Counted from the stretch's first letter, positions 1 through 10,878 are shown. The stretch is DNA of 64,000 nucleotides from Vibrio artabrorum (GCF_024347295.1 NZ_AP025459.1:186001-250000), one strand, 5' to 3'. Program-made: numbers and translations. Notes: generated by a model not told the origin, from the sequence alone.

Positions 1-633
1 GGTAAAGCGGCAGCAATCATGGGCTCTATCGGTATCTCTGAAGGGGCTATCCCATTCGCAGCCAATGACCCAATGCGCGTTCTTCCTTCAATCGTTGCCG
101 GTGGTATCGTTGGTTGTGTGTTTGGCTTCATGACAGACGTTCTACTGCACGCACCTTGGGGCGGCCTAATCACGGCACCAGTATCAAGCAACATTCCAAT
201 GTACGTGGTTGGTATTGCACTTGGCTCGCTAACCACAGCGGTTATCGTAGGACTCTGGAAGCCTGTTGTGGTTGAAACGGAAGAAAATATGGTTGAAGCG
301 CCAGTACAAGCTCAAACGGCTCCTGTAGCAGGCGAAGGCGAGTACGACATCGTCGCTGTAACATGTTGCCCTTCAGGCGTTGCACACACCTTCATGGCAG
401 CAAAAGCACTCGAGAAAGCAGGCTTAGCCGCTGGCCTTAAGATCAAGGTAGAAACACAAGGTCAAAACGGTATTCAGAACCGCATCACCGACCTAGATGT
501 AGCGAACGCAAGACTGGTTATCTTGGCTCACGATATTCAAGTGAAAGACGCTCACCGCTTTGCTAACGCGAACGTGATTGAGTGTTCAACCAAGGAAGCA
601 ATGAAGAAAGCCGCAACTATGGTGGCTATCTAA
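1..633 (+). CDS. PTS fructose-type permease, EIIC-EIIB (3' part)
   Basis: The reading frame is open from base 1, so the gene begins outside the window and only its last 210 residues are seen. The first ~95 residues are the hydrophobic end of an EIIC sugar channel. After an Ala/Pro/Glu-rich linker comes a fructose-type EIIB domain with the phosphocysteine motif VTCCPSGVAHTFMAAKAL near residue 120. The protein would phosphorylate a sugar (fructose or a mannose-like hexose) while importing it. The order EIIC then EIIB differs from E. coli FruA, where EIIB domains precede EIIC. Domain family is clear; the substrate is not. Confidence 0.88.
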   Translation, partial: GKAAAIMGSIGISEGAIPFAANDPMRVLPSIVAGGIVGCVFGFMTDVLLHAPWGGLITAPVSSNIPMYVVGIALGSLTTAVIVGLWKPVVVETEENMVEAPVQAQTAPVAGEGEYDIVAVTCCPSGVAHTFMAAKALEKAGLAAGLKIKVETQGQNGIQNRITDLDVANARLVILAHDIQVKDAHRFANANVIECSTKEAMKKAATMVAI

Positions 634-727
634 AACCTAAGGTTATTTAAAGCCAAAGGCTATCTAAAAGAATCCATAAATTAGTGAATGCTCACTATTG
701 ATAAAGTCACGACCCCCTAGTAACCAA

Positions 728-765
728 AATCCCCATTCGTCAGTCAACGAATGGGGATTTCTTTG
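728..765 (+). terminator. Rho-independent terminator after the PTS gene
   Basis: A perfect 13-bp stem (728-740 with 747-759, core ATCCCCATTCGT) with a 6-base loop is followed by a T-rich tail. It lies 95 bases after the PTS stop codon and should end that transcript. Confidence 0.8.
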
Positions 766-824
766 TCCTTAAATCGTCACAAAAAATCTTCTCGATACAC
801 GTTATTTATGTGTTGAAGGTTGAA

Positions 825-2333
825 TTATGCTATTGAACATGGTTCTGTTTCAGAAGTAAGACTTTCTCTTAACTGTTGCGATGGCATCGGGTAGCCAAGA
901 TAATAACCTTGGGCTTGTTCGCAATTTAATGTTTCCAAAATTGCCAATTGTTGAGCATTTTCAACCCCTTCCGCCACAGCATGAATACCAAAACCACGCG
1001 CGATATCAATGATACCCGAGGTAATCGCCCGCGAACGGTAATTGGTCTCTAAGTCTTTAATATAACTACGATCGACTTTGATTTCATCTACGTCCAATTT
1101 ATTAAATATACTAAAGGAAGTGTAGCCAACACCAAAGTCATCGATCGAAAAAGACACTCCTTGCTTTTTCAATTTCTGAACCGCACGCGCACATTGGTCT
1201 ATATCTTTTAAAATCGCCGTTTCTGTGATTTCGAGGCACAACAAACGTGCAAAATCGGGATCCCTTCGTAGATAATTATCAAGGTAATCCATGTCATCAA
1301 CGCTATTTAGCTCAACCGCTGAAATATTAACCGAAACGCTGTTCAACTCTTTTCCCAGCAAACCGCAAGTTCTAAGTTGTTGCGAAGTCTTTTCTAGAAC
1401 TAGCATGGTTAAATCTCGGCAAAATTGATGCTCTTCAGCTAGCGCAATAAATACCTCAGGTGAGACAACCCCATAACGTTCATGTGTCCAACGAGACAAT
1501 ACTTCCACACCCACAACGAGTTTACTCTTAATGTTGTATTTTGGCTGGAACACGACCTCAAGTGTTTTTTCATCAATCGCTTTACGCAGTTCAAGCACCA
1601 TTTCTTGTCGATGACGTTCAAGTTCAGTCAGTTTTGGGTCATGAAACTCAATTGCATTTTTACTTTTCTTTGCTTGGCCCAACGCATGGGTCGCCGAGGC
1701 CATCAGTTGCTTTGCGTTATTGCCATCAGAGGGAAATAGAGCAGCACCAATACAACAGGTCGCTGCAATATCATAGCGATAAGCACATTCACTGAATCTG
1801 CGATGAACAAGCGCAATGTGAGATTCAATTTGCTCAGTATCATTGAGTTTGATTAAGGATGCGAATCCGTCTGAATGCACTCGGGACGAGAGCAGTTGAT
1901 GTTCAACGGGAAGTTCAATGGATCGTGCGACATCTTTTAAAAATGCATGGGTGTTTTCGAAACCAATTTGGTCAGCGATAGTTTTGAAATCATCAATGTC
2001 GAGTAAGAAGAGGATATAACGGTCACTGGTATCAGAGCTTTTTAGTCTTTTTTTTAAATATCTAAAAAAGACCGAGGGGCTGTGGAGTCCTGTCACACTA
2101 TCAAGGTCGTTGGCACTCTCTAAGTCTCGATTGTTTTTTTTAACTAATACCCACAATAAAAAAGACGTCATAACAATAAAGACAAGACCTTTAAACGTTT
2201 GGAAAAAGGCATGTTCCTGTAAGTCATTTGATAATGCCTCCACCGCAAGATCAGAAAACAAAATCCATGATGATGAAAGCATTAAGTAACTGAATACTAT
2301 ATTTACAGGGTACCGCTTTGTCTTATCCATCAT
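825..2333 (-). CDS. Membrane EAL-domain protein with degenerate GGDEF domain
   Basis: 502 residues. Two hydrophobic segments (about residues 10-32 and 44-64) anchor it in the inner membrane. A GGDEF-like domain (about 75-240) follows, but the signature is HSDGF at 153-157, so cyclase activity is unlikely. The EAL domain (about 245-490) has EVLSRW in the EAL position, DDFGVGYTSF and QGYYLGYP, and keeps the acidic metal-binding and catalytic pattern. It probably hydrolyses c-di-GMP to pGpG, with the dead GGDEF domain perhaps a GTP sensor. It stands alone; the next c-di-GMP gene upstream is 203 bases away on the same strand. Confidence 0.88.
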   Translation of the reverse strand: MMDKTKRYPVNIVFSYLMLSSSWILFSDLAVEALSNDLQEHAFFQTFKGLVFIVMTSFLLWVLVKKNNRDLESANDLDSVTGLHSPSVFFRYLKKRLKSSDTSDRYILFLLDIDDFKTIADQIGFENTHAFLKDVARSIELPVEHQLLSSRVHSDGFASLIKLNDTEQIESHIALVHRRFSECAYRYDIAATCCIGAALFPSDGNNAKQLMASATHALGQAKKSKNAIEFHDPKLTELERHRQEMVLELRKAIDEKTLEVVFQPKYNIKSKLVVGVEVLSRWTHERYGVVSPEVFIALAEEHQFCRDLTMLVLEKTSQQLRTCGLLGKELNSVSVNISAVELNSVDDMDYLDNYLRRDPDFARLLCLEITETAILKDIDQCARAVQKLKKQGVSFSIDDFGVGYTSFSIFNKLDVDEIKVDRSYIKDLETNYRSRAITSGIIDIARGFGIHAVAEGVENAQQLAILETLNCEQAQGYYLGYPMPSQQLRESLTSETEPCSIA

Positions 2334-2536
2334 GAGTTGTTATCTCTCAATCTAATCTATTTTGTTCATGTTTTATAAACGACCAACAACATACCATTAA
2401 CACGAGTAACACTCTACTGTTCGAGGGCTTTCTTGTTAATCCTCGCCTATCAATTTATGACTCTGTACGACGCTTGCCTTTTATGATTAAAGGATGCCCA
2501 CAATAGAGTGAGTGTCCACAACTCGACCGACCCAAA

Positions 2537-3745
2537 TTAAGGGTTACTGCTACCTATAGCCTTGGTTGAGAACGAACCGTTTTCGAGTGATTCTTCAGCC
2601 ACTATCGTATTTCGCCCTTTAAGCTTTGCTTGATAAAGTGCCTGATCGGCACGGTCGACACAATCCTTCCATCTTTCATTTCCTGAAAATAGACTCAAAC
2701 CAAAACTCGACGTGATTTGTAGTGACGGATGCTGTGCAAATTTGAGCTTTTGGATAGCGACTCGCAAGTTCTCTGAAAGAGCGGAGGCTTTGTCTAGATT
2801 CGAATAGGGTAGCCAGATAAGGATTTCATCACCTCCAAGTCGAAAAACTTTATTGGGTGGTTCAACTAAACTCACCACTGTTTTAGCGATCGCTTTTATT
2901 ACGTCGTCACCGACGAGATGCCCATACCGATCATTCACTTGTTTAAACTTATCGATATCCAATAATGCAATACAAACAGGTTTGCTATTCTCTAGGGCTT
3001 TATGCCTTTGTACCGCTTCATCTAAAGCTCGGCGATTCTGTAACGTAGTAAGTGGATCTTGTTGCGAAATACGTTGAAGTGAATAGACAAGCCTAGCATT
3101 GATAAGCCAAAGCATTGAAAAGGACATAGAGACAATAAGGATAATACTTAAAATATACGTATATTCATTCAAGTAGTTAACGTTAATAAAACGATTAAGC
3201 TCATTCAATATGAAATGGGTTTTTACCGCTCGAAAAATCATAAAGAGACTATAAATAACGAAGGGTAATGCCATCATATTGACAGCGAGTGAAAGGTCAT
3301 TCTTTTTTCCATTCAATATGACGATTGCAGAGCTTGCGGTTGAGAAAGCCAAGTACAGGCTAATAACAATAATCCGATTTTGTACCGAATGTTCGTAATA
3401 CGTAAAATAGATAAAACTCACTAACACTAAAAGCAACGCTATTCGACTGTAATGAATAATATGACGTGAATGGCAACGAAAAAGAGTCAAACTATGCAGC
3501 ACTATATGGAAACCATAAGCAATAGTAACATTTGCAACAATAATACTCATAAAGTCGGGAATGATCCCTCTCAGGCTCAACAAAGTCGTGCCGATGCCGA
3601 TGACGAACATGGATAACGAAAAAAGAGAAAGACCCAATACTTGCTTTTGAGCCGACTGAAATAATAAAAGACCAATACTAAAAATCAGTGAGAAGATAAT
3701 AAAAATTATACTTAGGGTTCTTATGTCTAGCGGGAAAGTATCCAT
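2537..3745 (-). CDS. Membrane diguanylate cyclase (GGDEF domain)
   Basis: 402 residues. About six or seven hydrophobic helices fill residues 10-215, followed by one GGDEF domain from about 225 to 385. The signature reads RLGGDEI (304-308), with Ile in place of the final Phe; the catalytic acidic pair is kept, so c-di-GMP synthesis is plausible. No RxxD inhibitory site is seen just before the signature. The membrane part is presumably the sensor; its ligand cannot be told. It is on the same strand as the EAL protein downstream and the two may balance each other, but a 203-base gap argues against a tight operon. Confidence 0.88.
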   Translation of the reverse strand: MDTFPLDIRTLSIIFIIFSLIFSIGLLLFQSAQKQVLGLSLFSLSMFVIGIGTTLLSLRGIIPDFMSIIVANVTIAYGFHIVLHSLTLFRCHSRHIIHYSRIALLLVLVSFIYFTYYEHSVQNRIIVISLYLAFSTASSAIVILNGKKNDLSLAVNMMALPFVIYSLFMIFRAVKTHFILNELNRFINVNYLNEYTYILSIILIVSMSFSMLWLINARLVYSLQRISQQDPLTTLQNRRALDEAVQRHKALENSKPVCIALLDIDKFKQVNDRYGHLVGDDVIKAIAKTVVSLVEPPNKVFRLGGDEILIWLPYSNLDKASALSENLRVAIQKLKFAQHPSLQITSSFGLSLFSGNERWKDCVDRADQALYQAKLKGRNTIVAEESLENGSFSTKAIGSSNP

Positions 3746-4005
3746 ATTCTTCCTTAAATCGGACAGACAATCACATCATCTAACTTTTTCTGAGCTTGAG
3801 ATGTTTTTCTATCTTCCTTCTCTCATTTTAATTTCCAAGCAATCAAACTACACAATCAAACCTGTTGCATATCAAAAAGAGCAACATTAAGGTCGAACTA
3901 TAGCAAATACTAATTAAAAATACATCTCACTATCGTGTTTGTTCTTGATGATGCGATATCAGGCGAGAGAAGTACTGATCTGCTCCAGTCAGACTGGACA
4001 CCGCA

Positions 4006-4857
4006 TTAAGCGACATATTGTTTTTCAAAGTTAACTGGGCTTAGATACCCAAGAGCACTGTGCCTTCTTGTTCGATTATAATCAACTTCGATATATTCAA
4101 AAAGCGCTTGGCGCATCTCTTCTCGCGTCATTATCGGCTCGTATTGGATGGCTTCTACTTTCATTGTGTGGAAAAAGCTTTCAACACAGGCGTTATCCCA
4201 GCAATTTCCCTTCCTACTCATACTTTGTTTTAAATTATGAGCTGCGATTAAGTCTCGGTAGTCTTTTGAGCAATATTGGCTGCCTCTATCACTATGGATA
4301 ATCATTCCTTCTGGCATGCCTCTGCGGAACAAAGCCATTGATAGCGCATCACAGACAAGAGTTGCGGTCATTCTTGTACTCATTGACCAACCAACGACTT
4401 GCCGTGAATACAGGTCGATAATAACAGCTAAATACATCCAGCCTTCGCTAGTCGCGAGATAGGTGATATCTCCAGCCCATTTTTGATTTGGGGCTGTCGC
4501 ATTAAAGTCTTGGTCAAGCAAGTTCGGGGCAACGGGAAGCCTATGCTTACTGTCTGTCGTGCTTTTGAACTTACGGGCGGCCTTCGCAACGAGTCCCTGA
4601 CGCTTCATGCTCGCGGCGATGGTTTTTACATCGTGCTTATTACCATTTTCTTCAAGTTCTTTTTGAATACGCCTTGCACCATCACGTTCCTTTTTATCAT
4701 CAAAGACTTCGCGAACTTTGATATCAAGTTGCTTGCGGTGCTCGTTTCGTTGAGTGACTTTATTGCGATTATCAATCCAGTAATAAAACCCACTTCGAGA
4801 AACCCCAAACACCTTAGCCATACGGACAATCCTATATTGCATAAGGTGTTTGAGCAT
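4006..4857 (-). CDS. IS3-family transposase OrfB (DDE integrase)
   Basis: The visible ATG-initiated part is 283 residues. The rve integrase core has the DDE residues in GDITYLATSEGW, IIHSDRGSQYCS and NACVESFFHTMKVE. In the frame used after slippage, OrfB is open further upstream to about 4906 and encodes ..EKSKVDCYEF.. before the annotated Met, as in family members. The active product is therefore probably the OrfAB fusion, which cuts and joins the element ends. No internal stop or frameshift is seen, so the element may still be mobile. Confidence 0.93.
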   Translation of the reverse strand: MLKHLMQYRIVRMAKVFGVSRSGFYYWIDNRNKVTQRNEHRKQLDIKVREVFDDKKERDGARRIQKELEENGNKHDVKTIAASMKRQGLVAKAARKFKSTTDSKHRLPVAPNLLDQDFNATAPNQKWAGDITYLATSEGWMYLAVIIDLYSRQVVGWSMSTRMTATLVCDALSMALFRRGMPEGMIIHSDRGSQYCSKDYRDLIAAHNLKQSMSRKGNCWDNACVESFFHTMKVEAIQYEPIMTREEMRQALFEYIEVDYNRTRRHSALGYLSPVNFEKQYVA

Positions 4858-4871
4858 AAACTCATAGCAAT

Positions 4872-5156
4872 CTACTTTAGATTTTTCGCGAAGTAGGTGG
4901 CGGCCTTTTTTACGATATCTAGCTCTTCAGCTTGCTCTGCCAATAATCGTTTGAGTTTGGCATTTTCGGTGGCGAGCTCTCTTTCTCTATCACTGACTTT
5001 CGCGTCTTTTTTGACGGCTTTACGCCATCCATAGATCTGGGATTCATATAACGATAGCTGCCGTGCAGCCGCAGCGACCCCCACTTTCTCTGCTAACTTA
5101 AGTGCTTCAGCTTTAAATTCAGGAGCATGTTTGATTCGTATTTTCTTAGTTGTCAT
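4872..5156 (-). CDS. IS3-family transposase OrfA (helix-turn-helix)
   Basis: 94 residues with an N-terminal helix-turn-helix (VGVAAAARQL through the YGWRKAV segment) that should recognise the element ends, and a C-terminal heptad-like helix (ATENAKLKRLLAEQAEEL) for multimer formation. It ends just after the slippage run that leads into orfB. On its own OrfA usually represses or modulates transposition. Confidence 0.92.
   Translation of the reverse strand: MTTKKIRIKHAPEFKAEALKLAEKVGVAAAARQLSLYESQIYGWRKAVKKDAKVSDRERELATENAKLKRLLAEQAEELDIVKKAATYFAKNLK
4905..4911 (-). other. Programmed -1 frameshift heptamer A AAA AAG
   Basis: On the minus strand orfA reads GTA AAA AAG GCC, which contains the slippery heptamer A-AAA-AAG in the right phase. 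A -1 slip passes straight into the orfB frame. This is the standard way IS3-family elements make OrfAB. Confidence 0.8.
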
Positions 5157-5477
5157 TGTTCACCTCGTTAGTGATTGTACTCACTTAACTCAGTGTCCAA
5201 AACTTTTGGTGCGGATCATACCATTATGATCGGTGATTACACTCAACAAAATTTAAGGGAGGGGAAGAAAGAATTAGTATAAGGAAGCGATAAGAAAACA
5301 CCCTAATTAGGGGCTAACGGCTCTTTCGCTGTATGAAGAGTTTTAATGAGCTTTTGCTAGCGTCTTATCATTAACGTCCACAGTCATGCTCTTCCTGATC
5401 AATAAGCAAAGTGAACACCTTTATTGGATAGAAATAAATCATATTTCTTTACTGTCTCGTTATAGATTAACGATAAA

Positions 5478-5515
5478 GGACGTTGATCAGATATTTATGA
5501 TCAACGTCCCTTTTC
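5478..5515. terminator. Bidirectional hairpin terminator after the peptide-binding protein gene
   Basis: A perfect 12-bp stem (GGACGTTGATCA at 5478-5489, complement at 5498-5509) with an 8-base loop lies 56 bases beyond the stop of the minus-strand binding protein gene. It has T-rich sequence on the plus side and a short T stretch on the minus side. The rest of 5219-5564, the gap between the IS and this gene, shows nothing else I can support. Confidence 0.7.
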
Positions 5516-5564
5516 TTCTATCTCTTATATCTATGCGTTAGGCCTGAACTCGCATTTAGCCTAT

Positions 5565-7190
5565 CTATTCTTTGATATAGAGGTCCTTAGAATAGATACG
5601 CCCTTCCACGTTGTTCTTCGCAAAGCCGCCAACACTTGGTCGCACTAGGCGAGCCTGCATGTAGTAATAGATGGGTGCGATAGGCATATCCTCAGCAAGG
5701 AATTGTTCTGCTTGGTCGTAGAGCCCTTGGCGCGCTTGCTCATTGGTTGCTGACAACGCGTTGTTCATCACTGAATCGTACTTTTCATTACTGTAGCGAG
5801 CAAAATTACCGGAAGTGCCTGAACGCAATAAGCTCAAAAAGGTTGATGCTTCGTTGTAATCACCACACCAAGAAGCTCGCATCACATCAAAATCCCCTTG
5901 TCGACGTGATACTAGGTAAGACTTCCATTCTTGGTTTTCTAAATCAACGTTCGCACCGAGATTGCCCTTCAACATTGAAGCAATAGCCACCGCTATCGAT
6001 TTGTTCGATTCACTGGTGTTATAAAGCAGTTGAAAACTCAGCGGGTTAGCAGCGTCATATCCGGCTTCTTTTAACAGCTCTTGCGCTTTTTGGTCGCGCT
6101 CCTTTTGTGTCCACTTACTGTATGCTGGTTGAGTAGCCTCAAAACCTGACGTGTACTTATGAACAAAGGTATAAGCCGGTAAATTACCCACCTGAGTAAC
6201 CCCATTAGTAATCACATCACGCATTATCGAATAAGACACCGCTTTGCGCACTCGAGCATCGTTAAACGGAGGACGCGTGGTGTTAAACGCGTAGTAATAC
6301 GTACACAGTAAAGGCACTGCGGTATACGCATTTTTGTATTTTTCTTTAAGTTGCGGTGCCAGGCTTGTTGGCACATCGGAAGTGATGTCGACCTCACCTG
6401 CCGCATATCGATTAATCGAAGCATTTTGGTTTTCAAACGGAATATAGGTTACTTGGGTTAAATGCGTATTTGAGCTGTCCCAATATTGAGGATTCTTCTT
6501 AAGTTCAATGCGCTCATTCACCACCCATTTATCCAATACAAATGCACCATTACCAACAAACTGCTTAGGATCGCTCCACGGCTTATCGCTGTTCTCCAGT
6601 GTCGCCTTGTGTACTGGCATCATTGAAGTATGTCCCGTCATCGCCACAAAATATGGGACCTTACTGTCAAGTTCAAACTTCACCGTGTATTTATCGACAG
6701 CGGAGACCCCCAGATCTTCAATGGGCTTGTTACCTTGTGCTACATCGGCAACGTTTTTAATTTTAGTTAACTTGAGATACCACACGTTGGGTGATGCTAA
6801 TTTAGGATCAACCGCACGTCTTATTGCATAAACAAAATCATTCGCCGTCACAGGATCGCCATTCGACCATTTCGCATCTTTGCGTAGATGAAATACAAAG
6901 GTTTTGTTATCTTTGGTTTCCCATGATTCAGCCACGCCGGGCTTGATATTGCCATCACGATCTTGAATGACAAGACCTTCAAACAGGTCTCGTAAAATGT
7001 GCATTTCAGGCATCCCTTCAGCCTTCGCAGGATCTAATGTTGCGGCTTCTGCATCATTCGCTCGCACCAAATGTTGATCTTTCGCCAGAGTCACTCCAGC
7101 CGGCAATGTTTCTGCAGCAGCGGTTAATGCTATAAAAGGGGTCAGTAGAGATGAAATGAGTAAAGCCATTGAATGTTTCTTAAAGTCCAT
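5565..7190 (-). CDS. Periplasmic oligopeptide-binding protein (OppA/MppA family)
   Basis: 541 residues, the usual length for OppA/MppA (SBP_bac_5 family). The N-terminus is a Sec signal peptide (Met, Lys, a hydrophobic stretch, then LTAAAETLPAG with cleavage near residue 26). The family pattern DPAKAEGMPEMHILRDLFEG follows. It would bind peptides in the periplasm for an Opp-type ABC importer; no permease or ATPase genes are next to it, so it must borrow those of another locus. Its divergent neighbour is mpaA, which cuts murein tripeptide, so I infer an MppA-like role in recycling cell-wall peptide. Plain OppA function remains possible. Confidence 0.85.
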   Translation of the reverse strand: MDFKKHSMALLISSLLTPFIALTAAAETLPAGVTLAKDQHLVRANDAEAATLDPAKAEGMPEMHILRDLFEGLVIQDRDGNIKPGVAESWETKDNKTFVFHLRKDAKWSNGDPVTANDFVYAIRRAVDPKLASPNVWYLKLTKIKNVADVAQGNKPIEDLGVSAVDKYTVKFELDSKVPYFVAMTGHTSMMPVHKATLENSDKPWSDPKQFVGNGAFVLDKWVVNERIELKKNPQYWDSSNTHLTQVTYIPFENQNASINRYAAGEVDITSDVPTSLAPQLKEKYKNAYTAVPLLCTYYYAFNTTRPPFNDARVRKAVSYSIMRDVITNGVTQVGNLPAYTFVHKYTSGFEATQPAYSKWTQKERDQKAQELLKEAGYDAANPLSFQLLYNTSESNKSIAVAIASMLKGNLGANVDLENQEWKSYLVSRRQGDFDVMRASWCGDYNEASTFLSLLRSGTSGNFARYSNEKYDSVMNNALSATNEQARQGLYDQAEQFLAEDMPIAPIYYYMQARLVRPSVGGFAKNNVEGRIYSKDLYIKE

Positions 7191-7324
7191 ATTTTTGCTC
7201 TCTTAGCCTATCTTCAAAAATAATAAAAATAATAAAAATAACACTACAACTATTGACGAATTTAGCCGTTCAGTTTATCTAATTAGTGAATAGTTAACAG
7301 CACTTTATCAATAAGGGTACTCAT

Positions 7325-8035
7325 GTGAGTTTAATTCCAAGAACGGAAAGAGCAGCATTTTCATTAAAACCTATCCCATTCGGATGCTCAGTATTAGGCG
7401 CACCATTGCTCTACTTTCCTGCGCAGCGACAAAGCGAATCTCGCGGACTCATTTTAGCTGGCACACACGGCGATGAAACCGCGTCTATAGCGGGGCTGTC
7501 TTGCGCGCTAAGAAGCTTGCCCGCCGCCAACTTACAACACGATGTGATTCTATCGATGAACCCAGACGGTAACCAGTTAGGTACACGAGCCAACGCCAAT
7601 CAGGTTGATTTAAACCGTGCGTTTCCGACTCAAAATTGGACAGAAAAAGGCACCGTCTATCGTTGGAGTTCTCACATCCCCGTAAGAGACGTTAAAGTGA
7701 AAACTGGCCAAACCGATAAACTTGAGCCTGAAGTCCAATCACTGATCAACCTTATAGAGCAACGTAAACCCCAGTTTGTGGTCTCTTTTCACGAGCCACT
7801 GGCGATGGTCGACGATCCCGCTCAATCCGAACTTGCGACTTGGCTAGGCAAACAATTCAACCTACCACTCGTCGAAGACGTCGATTACGACACCCCAGGT
7901 TCATTTGGCACATGGTGCAGCGAAAGAAAACTACCTTGTATTACCGTTGAGCTGCCACCCGTTTCAGCCGATCTGACGATAGAGCAGTATTTAGATGCAT
8001 TCATTTCGATATTGCAGCATGATCCTGTCATCTGA
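7325..8035 (+). CDS. mpaA: Murein peptide amidase MpaA (M14 zinc carboxypeptidase-like)
   Basis: 236 residues. Zinc-binding motifs of the M14 family are visible: AGTHGDET near residue 48, SFHEP near 159, and the catalytic Glu in ITVELPP near 210. MpaA acts in the cytoplasm, cutting the gamma-D-Glu to diaminopimelate bond of imported murein tripeptide. I chose the GTG at 7325 because AAGGG (7313-7317) sits 7 bases upstream; the ATG overlapping it is out of frame. It diverges from a peptide-binding protein gene with 134 bases between them, which fits a shared peptide-recycling role. Confidence 0.87.
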   Translation: MSLIPRTERAAFSLKPIPFGCSVLGAPLLYFPAQRQSESRGLILAGTHGDETASIAGLSCALRSLPAANLQHDVILSMNPDGNQLGTRANANQVDLNRAFPTQNWTEKGTVYRWSSHIPVRDVKVKTGQTDKLEPEVQSLINLIEQRKPQFVVSFHEPLAMVDDPAQSELATWLGKQFNLPLVEDVDYDTPGSFGTWCSERKLPCITVELPPVSADLTIEQYLDAFISILQHDPVI

Positions 8036-8193
8036 TTAAACAATAGAGAATGAAAAAATTGACATGCTATTAGCACTGAGTATTTCATTAAACAACATGT
8101 CCGTTTTCTCTATTAATTTACAGAAGAGGTTGAGCTTTTAACCAATAATACTCAACCATTGTTCATCATATCGTCAACCTTTAATTCTGACTC

Positions 8194-9201
8194 ATGAAGT
8201 ATCGCACTTATTCTCTAAATTGGAGTATAATGGGAGTTTTCAGTAGAAAAACATTCATTCCATTTCCCAGGTCAATTGTATTATTTATGAGCTATTTAAA
8301 AAAGATATATACCTTGTCAAATAAAGTTCATCCTCACAGCTCTGGGGTTGATTACTTACGTAAAAACATTCGATTTATGATGTGGGGAATATTGAGTCCA
8401 CATGTTATCCGTGCCATGGATAATCTGCACGAGAATGAAAATCTAACCACCATCTTTGAGCTGAACTATAAGCTTTTTGAAAAGCCGTTAAAGCCTTTTA
8501 TTTCACCTCGCTTCTCATCCAAGCAACGCGTCAATCTTATCCAATCTCATTTTGATATATTAGCGTCTAAATTTGGTAAAAATGTTATCAATATTTACGC
8601 TCAACCCTTTGAGATAACGACCTTTATTGACCGCAATGGTAGCGCCTATCGGATTGAGTTATTCTCTGGTGAAGTAAGAGAGGGGTCTATCGGTATCAGA
8701 CTTGTAGAATGTGATACTGGTTATTCAATATACTCAATTACCTTTAATCTATCCGAGCAATCAGGGGAAAGAGTATTACACATCGGGTGTTTGCAAGGTT
8801 CGAATCGGCATGTGGTTGATAGTAATAGTAAAATAAAAGAGATCACTCGAACATTGCACGGCCTTCGCCCGAAAGCCTTAATGTTGAATTTAAGCTTGAG
8901 CTTTGCTAGATATTTTAATGTGAATAAAGTTGTTGCGGTATCAAATAAAGGCCATGTATATCAAGCACTTAGGTATTGGGGCTCAAAGAAAAATGCGATA
9001 AAAAGTGATTATGACTCCTTATGGAAAGAGAATGGTGGGGAACAGATAAATAAACATTTCTATCAAATCCCAACCAATCTCGAACGAAAGGAGCTTGCCG
9101 GATTAAAAAGAAGTAAACGCAGTCTTTACACAAAAAGATACGCACTACTTGATGATCTCGAAGCAGACCTTATCTCCTCATTGAACAGTCTCATTCAATA
9201 A
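8194..9201 (+). CDS. DUF535 family protein (VirK/YbjX-like)
   Basis: Up to 335 residues. The body from about residue 50 matches the VirK/YbjX (DUF535) pattern, including HIGCLQGS, the TRTLHGLRPK segment, and NKVVAVSNKGHVYQ. Members are cytoplasmic or membrane-linked proteins tied to envelope stress or virulence in enterobacteria, with no known chemistry. The start is unsure: ATG 8230 has GGAG 4 bases upstream, and ATG 8287 would give the more usual ~300 residues. No operon partner. Confidence 0.8.
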   Translation: MKYRTYSLNWSIMGVFSRKTFIPFPRSIVLFMSYLKKIYTLSNKVHPHSSGVDYLRKNIRFMMWGILSPHVIRAMDNLHENENLTTIFELNYKLFEKPLKPFISPRFSSKQRVNLIQSHFDILASKFGKNVINIYAQPFEITTFIDRNGSAYRIELFSGEVREGSIGIRLVECDTGYSIYSITFNLSEQSGERVLHIGCLQGSNRHVVDSNSKIKEITRTLHGLRPKALMLNLSLSFARYFNVNKVVAVSNKGHVYQALRYWGSKKNAIKSDYDSLWKENGGEQINKHFYQIPTNLERKELAGLKRSKRSLYTKRYALLDDLEADLISSLNSLIQ

Positions 9202-10718
<1,517 letters not shown>

Positions 10719-10740
10719 TACCAGTCGTAATTAAAACGGG

Positions 10741-10829
10741 TTGTCCTCGATTCTTTGAGTATCGAGGACAAAGCTATGAATAAAAAGCAACAAACTGTCT
10801 TCACCACCTCCTGCCCGGTGGGTGGTGAA
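10741..10829 (+). other. Two tandem hairpins between frmA and fghA
   Basis: First hairpin: TTGTCCTCGAT (10741-10751) pairs with 10761-10771 around a 9-base loop. Second: TTCACCACC (10800-10808) pairs with GGTGGTGAA (10821-10829). Neither has a terminator-type T run. They could stabilise the frmA part of a shared transcript, act as partial terminators, or regulate fghA translation, since the second ends 34 bases before its ribosome binding site. Confidence 0.5.
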
Positions 10830-10878
10830 ACTTAAAATGCTATAGACAAAAAACCATCAACCTAACGGAGCACCATAG

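Larger units (their letters stand above)
3976..5218 (-). mobile_element. Intact IS3-family insertion sequence, 1,243 bp
   Basis: The two ends are imperfect inverted repeats: read inward, 3976 onward starts TGATCTGCTCCAGTC and 5218 backward starts TGATCCGCACCAAAAG, and both continue to TGGACAC. The element is flanked by the 3-bp direct repeat TAC (3973-3975 and 5219-5221), the usual target duplication size for this family. It holds orfA and orfB on the minus strand with a slippage site between them. It lies between the cyclase gene and the peptide-binding protein gene without breaking a recognisable gene. Confidence 0.93.

Noticed and set aside
8037..8193. Search for a gene or regulatory site between mpaA and the DUF535 gene
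   Set aside because: Only AT-rich spacer; no hairpin with a T run and no convincing box.
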